A stretch of 64,000 nt of DNA from JBBQVS01 sp963792705 (GTDB taxonomy: Bacteria; Chloroflexota; Ktedonobacteria; Ktedonobacterales; Ktedonobacteraceae). A program made the translations under genes and the position numbers. How positions within the stretch are numbered: position 1 is the first letter of the stretch; each line of letters starts with the position of its first letter. The notes beneath the pieces were generated by a model. The model saw only the letters and a list, made by a program, of their open reading frames with translations. It did no database searches and was not told the DNA's origin. The stretch lies in contig CAWBXD010000001.1 in the NCBI GenBank assembly GCA_963792705.1, positions 310,001 to 374,000 of the forward strand. The letters are read 5' to 3'. Positions 61,344 to 64,000 of this stretch are shown here, piece by piece.

Positions 61344-61790
61344 TTATGCTGTTAGTTTGAACTGGATATAGCCAACGCGCACAATATCACCTGCTTTTGC
61401 TGGCAACGCAGTATACGCTGGTTGATTATTCACGAATGTACCATTAACGCTACCTGCGTCTTGCACCGACCACTGACCATTGCGGTAGGATAGGCGTGTA
61501 TGTTCAGAAGAAATGAAGCTATCAGGTATCTGAATGGTATTGGTAGGGCCGCGCCCAATGGTTGTTTGTGGCTCAAGGTCAAAAATCGTCCCTGGAGTGA
61601 TATTGCTCGGACCGCTATCAACAACGACCAGATGACCAAAAACCGAGGCCACTTTTCCGCTTGTATCGGTATTCGTTGCCGCCGTCTTACGCAGGTCGCG
61701 AGTAATGGCAATCACCACTTGCATTAGAAAAAGGTAGAGTAAAACGATTAATAAGAGCCGCAATATTAATAAGAAAGCATCTAATGGCAT
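61344..61790 (-). CDS. FHA-domain protein with an N-terminal membrane helix (FhaB-like)
   Basis: A 148-residue protein. One membrane helix (about 5-28) is followed by a short linker and an FHA domain (about 75-145) with IGRGPTNTIQIPDSFISSEH (phospho-Thr pocket GR..S..H) and GSVNGTFVNNQP. FHA domains bind phosphothreonine. In actinobacteria FhaB recruits wall-synthesis proteins under PknB control. It lies between fhaA and the SEDS gene. Confidence 0.87.
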   Translation of the reverse strand: MPLDAFLLILRLLLIVLLYLFLMQVVIAITRDLRKTAATNTDTSGKVASVFGHLVVVDSGPSNITPGTIFDLEPQTTIGRGPTNTIQIPDSFISSEHTRLSYRNGQWSVQDAGSVNGTFVNNQPAYTALPAKAGDIVRVGYIQFKLTA

Positions 61791-61796
61791 TGCAAC

Positions 61797-62702
61797 TTAC
61801 CTTCGTTCAAAGAAAAAATCGTAACTCCCAATGGTGAAACGATCACCATTACGAAGCGTATGCTGGCGCATTCCAGGCGTCCCATTAATTGTGATGCCGT
61901 TTGTACTGCCAAGATCAAAAATTGCGAATTGTCCATCGGCTTGATATTTTATTTGTGCATGATACCGGGAAACGCGCTTATCCTCAACGATAATATCGTT
62001 GCTTAACTGGCGACCAATATTGATAATAGGTTTTTCAATACGATATGTTTGCTGCCCCGCTTGTGGCAACCGAATGACAAGTTGCGCGGGTGGCACATTC
62101 ACTAACGGTGCCGATGGAGGAGCCATCGCTGGCATATTTGGATTACTGACTGCACTACGATGTACCGCCGCTGCGGACTGATTTGGTGCTGATGGTGCAT
62201 CAGTTATGCCCGGCAGTTGTTGCCCTGTTGGCAACTGTGCGCGTATCTGTGCTAACTGTTCAGCACTAAGTGCTTGTGTTGCCATACCACCATCGGGATT
62301 TCCACCCTGACGGTCCGCCAACTCCGTCTCGATGCGTACAAGCCCTGCACGAAGTGAACTGTCTGCATGAAGTCGCAGAATTGGCACTGTGCGAAGTGTA
62401 TAGTGATGATGGCGTGCGTATTCCACCATGCTATTCTGCCAATCGCGGATAAGCATGTTTTGACTTGGTGACACTTGCTGATGATCCTTGATGCTCAAGT
62501 ATATGTCGTAGACATTGGGTGCCAGCCGTCTGCCTTCGCTTTGTATACGCGTGTTGTCTTCCATCGCGCGTTCAAGTTTACGCTCGATCTCGACAGGTTC
62601 AAGGTTCGATGGGAAGAGCCAGGCAAACGGACCTTCAACCAGACGTTGCATAAATGATTCAAATCTTGAAAGTGGGTTCTGGCGAGCTTTCAAGGTGCTC
62701 AC
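61797..62702 (-). CDS. FhaA-like protein (DUF3662 and FHA domains)
   Basis: A 301-residue protein. The N-terminal DUF3662 domain (about 5-120) opens FESFMQRLVEGPFAWLF. A Pro/Ala/Gln linker follows, then an FHA domain (about 210-300) with INIGRQLSNDIIVEDKRVSR and GSTNGITINGTP. The start is uncertain: GTG 62702 abuts AGGAGG, while TTG 62693 would have the usual nine-base spacing. FhaA binds a phosphorylated partner in the actinobacterial wall pathway. Confidence 0.87.
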   Translation of the reverse strand: MSTLKARQNPLSRFESFMQRLVEGPFAWLFPSNLEPVEIERKLERAMEDNTRIQSEGRRLAPNVYDIYLSIKDHQQVSPSQNMLIRDWQNSMVEYARHHHYTLRTVPILRLHADSSLRAGLVRIETELADRQGGNPDGGMATQALSAEQLAQIRAQLPTGQQLPGITDAPSAPNQSAAAVHRSAVSNPNMPAMAPPSAPLVNVPPAQLVIRLPQAGQQTYRIEKPIINIGRQLSNDIIVEDKRVSRYHAQIKYQADGQFAIFDLGSTNGITINGTPGMRQHTLRNGDRFTIGSYDFFFERR

Positions 62703-62706
62703 CCTC

Positions 62707-63669
62707 CTAATTTTGTAGTCTCTGGCGCGCTTGTTGAGCGTCAGAGGATATTTGAGCTTTTAACGCTTCGATGCCTGAGAAACGCTGCTCACCTCGTAGA
62801 CGAGCAATAAAGTCTACCACAAGGCGTTTACCATAGAGATTCAAACTAGCATCGAATATGTGTACCTCTATTCTACGTTCTGTTCCATTAAACGTTGGAC
62901 GAACGCCAATATTGGCTACACCATTGTAGACGGTAGAAACTGGGGGAGAGTCACTATCTCCTGTATATGTTTCGTCTTGCACCTGAACTCGTACCGCATA
63001 TACCCCATCCGCTGGCACAAGTCGATGCGGTTCCGGCAGCAAATTCGCTGTGGGAAAACCAATCGTGCGTCCACGTTCGTCGCCGTGTTGCACAATGCCA
63101 CTGATAATGGCTGGATGTCCCAACAAGATGTTTGCTTCCTCTATCTGGCCTTCAGTGACCAGTGCGCGCACACGTGTACTGCTGATACGTACCTGTGCAT
63201 CCTCCTCTAGTGGAAGCGCGCGAATCTCGATGGCATGTGTACGTCCATACTGCTCAAGAAATGTTGTATCGCCCATTCGATTGCGACCCAGGCTGAAATT
63301 TGCACCAACGACAAGTCCTTTAATAGTAAGACGCGCACATAGGCTGTCCATAAATTCAGTAGCACTCATTGCTACTACGTCGGGCGTGAAATGAATAACA
63401 ACACTTTCGTCAATGTGCCCGTATTTTCGTGCAAGCTCCAATTTTTCTTCTGTGGTAGTCAGAACACGCACGTCGATGTCCGGTCGTACCACCATAAGTG
63501 TGTGTGGCTCAAACGTGACGAGTACAGGTATTGCTCCAAGTGTATCAGCCATTGAGCGCAATTCGTGCATTAAATACTGATGGCCTCTGTGAATGCCATC
63601 GAAATTGCCAATGGTGATAGCAATAGGGCGTCGTTGCTGTTCAGGTGTTAGGGTTGTCGTAAATTCCAT
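62707..63669 (-). CDS. ribF: Bifunctional riboflavin kinase/FAD synthetase
   Basis: A 320-residue enzyme that makes FMN and then FAD. The N-terminal adenylyltransferase has ITIGNFDGIHRGHQYLM (HxGH class) and ISSTRVRAL. The C-terminal flavokinase has GRTIGFPTANL and YNGVANIGVRPTFNG. It follows truB, the usual truB-ribF pair, and precedes the FHA block by four bases. Confidence 0.95.
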   Translation of the reverse strand: MEFTTTLTPEQQRRPIAITIGNFDGIHRGHQYLMHELRSMADTLGAIPVLVTFEPHTLMVVRPDIDVRVLTTTEEKLELARKYGHIDESVVIHFTPDVVAMSATEFMDSLCARLTIKGLVVGANFSLGRNRMGDTTFLEQYGRTHAIEIRALPLEEDAQVRISSTRVRALVTEGQIEEANILLGHPAIISGIVQHGDERGRTIGFPTANLLPEPHRLVPADGVYAVRVQVQDETYTGDSDSPPVSTVYNGVANIGVRPTFNGTERRIEVHIFDASLNLYGKRLVVDFIARLRGEQRFSGIEALKAQISSDAQQARQRLQN

Positions 63670-63779
63670 AATACGCGTGGGCCGTTCCTTTTGATGGTGT
63701 TTGGGTGCAGGTTGCCCGTTCTTCTGTTCTTCGGACTTATCTTACCACAGGTTATATGTGCTCGCAATAAGAAAAGAAC

Positions 63780-63812
63780 ACAGAAGTAGATGCAAGATGC
63801 GTTTACTTCTGT
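63780..63812 (-). terminator. Hairpin at the truB stop codon
   Basis: ACAGAAGTA and TACTTCTGT pair around a 15-base loop. The truB stop codon lies inside the arm. Downstream on the minus strand the sequence is T-rich (GTTCTTTTCTT). Confidence 0.6.
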
Positions 63813-64000
63813 TGCTCTTCTGCTTTGTTCGTAAATACTTTCTTAGGTTGCCACATATTTTGTTCAGCATTCCATGTAGCTATCGCGAGAAATTGTCCCT
63901 CTGCATCATAGACGCGAGCAAGTTCTGCGGGGGATTGCTCATAGGAGAAACTATTGCCATGTAGGACACGCTCTACAGTGGGTGCGTCGAGGTGAAGCGC
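63803..64000 (-). CDS. truB: tRNA pseudouridine synthase B, C-terminal part
   Basis: The last 65 residues of a gene entering from the right edge. ARVYDAEGQFLAIATWNAEQ with MWQPKKVF is the C-terminal substrate-binding domain of bacterial TruB, which makes pseudouridine 55 in tRNA. The catalytic Asp lies beyond the window. Its place directly upstream of ribF is the standard arrangement. Confidence 0.85.
   Translation of the reverse strand, partial: ALHLDAPTVERVLHGNSFSYEQSPAELARVYDAEGQFLAIATWNAEQNMWQPKKVFTNKAEEQQK

Overview
The window is 64 kb of a bacterial chromosome with moderate GC. Its gene content fits a large-genome Chloroflexota bacterium, most probably of the class Ktedonobacteria. This placement is an inference. 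It rests on a DUF5679-type mini zinc ribbon, an FHA-FHA-SEDS wall cluster, MEP isoprenoid genes, an OpcA-linked pentose phosphate operon, several family-9 glycosyltransferases and a dispersed short palindromic repeat. There is no rRNA, no CRISPR array, no prophage and no recognisable transposase. One intact tRNA gene is present.

Left part (1-11.6 kb). This looks like an accessory region. It holds a partial metallo-beta-lactamase-fold gene, a PhzF-family isomerase gene, a CPA1 sodium/proton antiporter, and a truncated tRNA joined to an intact tRNA-Arg. A co-directional run follows: an HTH regulator, a methyltransferase, a decayed second methyltransferase, a D-threonine aldolase-like PLP enzyme, a lactone oxidase-type flavoenzyme, an amino-acid permease and a small membrane protein. 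Palindromic repeats sit between almost every pair of these genes.

Middle part (11.6-31.5 kb). A DAO-family oxidase gene diverges from a divergent EPSP synthase. Next come a nucleoside phosphorylase, a small-protein/radical-SAM pair, and a leftward operon carrying four GT9 glycosyltransferases, one GNAT and a zinc-ribbon protein. After these lie a DUF5679 protein, ispE, two TIM-barrel proteins of unknown function, a XerD-like recombinase beside purine nucleoside phosphorylase, a candidate non-coding RNA, a TatA-like protein and a histidine-bearing membrane protein. Many gene ends here carry long, nearly perfect DNA palindromes.

Right part (31.5-64 kb). This is mostly housekeeping DNA. It holds two methyltransferases, ispF-ispD-PIN/TRAM protein, radA, clpC, a four-domain S1 protein, a NUDIX hydrolase, a P1-family peptidase, and a leuA gene broken by one in-frame amber codon. 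The oxidative pentose phosphate operon follows (tal, zwf, opcA, pgl, rpe, transcribed leftward), then acetyltransferases and mutS. At the far right a leftward block runs truB, ribF, two FHA genes, a SEDS glycan polymerase and two unknown coiled-coil genes. One of those two genes contains a complete copy of the palindromic repeat inside its reading frame.

The points most worth checking are the repeat family (including the exapted copy), the leuA nonsense codon, the FHA-SEDS-unknown block, the GT9 cluster in a probably monoderm lineage, and the candidate ncRNA at 29.7-29.9 kb.
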